A DNA stretch of 64,000 bases. Source: Streptomyces sp. Je 1-332. Its GTDB lineage: Bacteria > Actinomycetota > Actinomycetes > Streptomycetales > Streptomycetaceae. Shown here piece by piece: positions 63,118 to 64,000 of this stretch. Where the stretch lies: positions 2,790,001 to 2,854,000 of the forward strand of contig NZ_CP160402.1 of the NCBI RefSeq assembly GCF_040730185.1, written 5' to 3'. Position 1 is the first letter of the stretch, and each line of letters starts with the position of its first letter. The translations under genes and the position numbers were made by a program. Under the pieces are notes generated by a model. The model did not search any database. It was not told where the DNA came from and saw only the letters and a program-made list of their open reading frames with translations.

Positions 63118-64000
63118 ATGACCGTGACCCTGGCCGACGTGGCGGCCCGCGCCCAGGTCTCCCCCGCTACCGTCTCCCGCGTACTGAACGGCAACTACCC
63201 CGTCGCCGCGGCCACCCGGGAGCGTGTCCTGCGGGCCGTGGACGACCTCGACTACGTCCTCAACGGGCCCGCGAGCTCGCTCGCCGCGGCCACGTCCGAC
63301 CTGGTCGGCATCCTGGTGAACGACATCGCCGACCCCTTCTTCGGGATCATGGCGGGCGCCGTCCAGTCGGAGATCGGCGGTCCCGGCGGACGCGCCGGGG
63401 GTGAGCGGATGGCCGTGGTCTGCAACACCGGGGGCTCCCCGGAGCGCGAGCTGACCTATCTGACCCTGCTCCAGCGCCAGCGCGCCGCCGCGGTCGTCCT
63501 GACCGGCGGCGCCCTTGAGGACCCCGCGCACGCCGCCGCGATGTCCGCCAAACTGGCACGCCTGGCGGACGCGGGCACCCGCATCGTGCTCTGCGGACGC
63601 CCGCCACTGGAGGACTCGGACGCGGCGGTGGCCACGCTCACCTTCGACAACCGCAGCGGCGGACGGCGGCTCACGGAGCATCTGCTGACGCTGGGGCACC
63701 GCAGGATCGGGTACGTGGCGGGGCCGATGGAGCGGACGACGACCCGGCACCGGCTCGAAGGCCACCGGGAGGCCATCGAAGCCTTCGGCACCGGCAACCC
63801 CGGCAACACCGACGACGACCAGGAAGAGCTGACCGTCCACGGCCCCTACACCCGCCGCTCCGGCTACGAGGCCACGCTCGAACTCCTGCGCCGCGCCCCG
63901 GACTTGACCGCCATCGTGGCCGCCAACGACACGGTCGCCCTGGGCGCGTCCGCCGCCCTGCGCGAGCGCGGTCTGCGTATCCCCGACGACATCTCGGTGG
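63118..64000 (+). CDS. LacI-family transcriptional regulator (3' end outside the window)
   Basis: At least 294 residues, running off the right edge. The N-terminal HTH reads LADVAARAQVSPATVSRVLN with the hinge helix GPASSLAAATSDLVGIL. The ligand domain follows with NDIADPFFG, DNRSGGRRLTEHLL, HRRIGYVAGP and AIVAANDTVALGASAAL. GGAGGA precedes the ATG. It is divergent from the Gfo/Idh/MocA operon and should repress it in the absence of a sugar or cyclitol. Confidence 0.93.
   Translation, partial: MTVTLADVAARAQVSPATVSRVLNGNYPVAAATRERVLRAVDDLDYVLNGPASSLAAATSDLVGILVNDIADPFFGIMAGAVQSEIGGPGGRAGGERMAVVCNTGGSPERELTYLTLLQRQRAAAVVLTGGALEDPAHAAAMSAKLARLADAGTRIVLCGRPPLEDSDAAVATLTFDNRSGGRRLTEHLLTLGHRRIGYVAGPMERTTTRHRLEGHREAIEAFGTGNPGNTDDDQEELTVHGPYTRRSGYEATLELLRRAPDLTAIVAANDTVALGASAALRERGLRIPDDISV

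Overview
The window is chromosomal DNA from a Streptomyces-like actinomycete. The evidence is very high G+C with strong third-position bias, GTG/TTG starts, 4-bp ATGA/GTGA overlaps, and a gene set typical of the genus: a dynamin pair next to an SsbB-type protein, a sortase-anchored thioester-domain protein, an AftB-type membrane glycosyltransferase, iol genes, and copZ-copA beside a citrate synthase gene. I count 46 protein genes (one broken, one or two running off the window ends) and one tRNA.

Layout. 1-3.7 kb: phosphoprotein signalling genes (PP2C phosphatase, VWA protein, zinc-ribbon/FHA protein). 3.7-8.1 kb: a PCMT-like methyltransferase and a divergent truncated globin separated by tandem operator-like repeats, then an uncharacterised protein, a 4HBT thioesterase and the ABC-F factor EttA. 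8.3-15.4 kb: an uncharacterised protein, a LAETG surface protein, SsbB, DynB-DynA and tRNA-Arg(TCT). 15.5-20.3 kb: lipid genes (acyl-CoA ligase, TetR regulator, SCP2-like protein, acyl-CoA dehydrogenase), probably linked by shared AGTAAG/CTTACT half sites. 20.4-23.9 kb: the AftB-like glycosyltransferase and a YfbK-like VWA lipoprotein.

24.2-40.8 kb is the accessory part. Its left side holds a ProC-like reductase, a 5'-deleted and frameshifted MFS remnant, a domesticated IS701-type transposase and a PucR-type regulator. Its right side is a compact set without NRPS or PKS genes: a methyltransferase, a fused aminodeoxychorismate synthase, a transaldolase-fold protein that has lost its catalytic lysine, SbnA and SbnB homologues (L-2,3-diaminopropionate synthesis), an FAD/NAD(P)-binding protein, a lactate-permease-family transporter, and a SerA-like dehydrogenase that could feed O-phosphoserine to the SbnA homologue. 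I recognise no known product. This is my main candidate for an undescribed pathway.

40.8-44.3 kb: an ABC-2 permease and an unusual protein joining an extracytoplasmic S15/CocE-type hydrolase to a cytoplasmic ABC ATPase. 44.4-51.6 kb: myo-inositol catabolism (mmsA/iolA, iolD, iolB, an aldolase and iolC leftward, an inosose-pathway TIM-barrel protein rightward) around a divergent promoter with a GTCC/GGAC palindrome. 51.8-54.8 kb: a small HTH protein, then copZ and copA behind a CsoR-type box. 54.8-59.8 kb: an intergenic pair of palindromic repeats, citrate synthase with a strong terminator, RecD2 helicase and a DUF937 protein. 59.8-64 kb: a second sugar-type catabolic operon (TIM-barrel isomerase, DUF993 protein, Gfo/Idh/MocA oxidoreductase) facing a LacI-family regulator that runs off the right edge.

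All family assignments come from reading translated sequences and motifs by eye. No database search was run.
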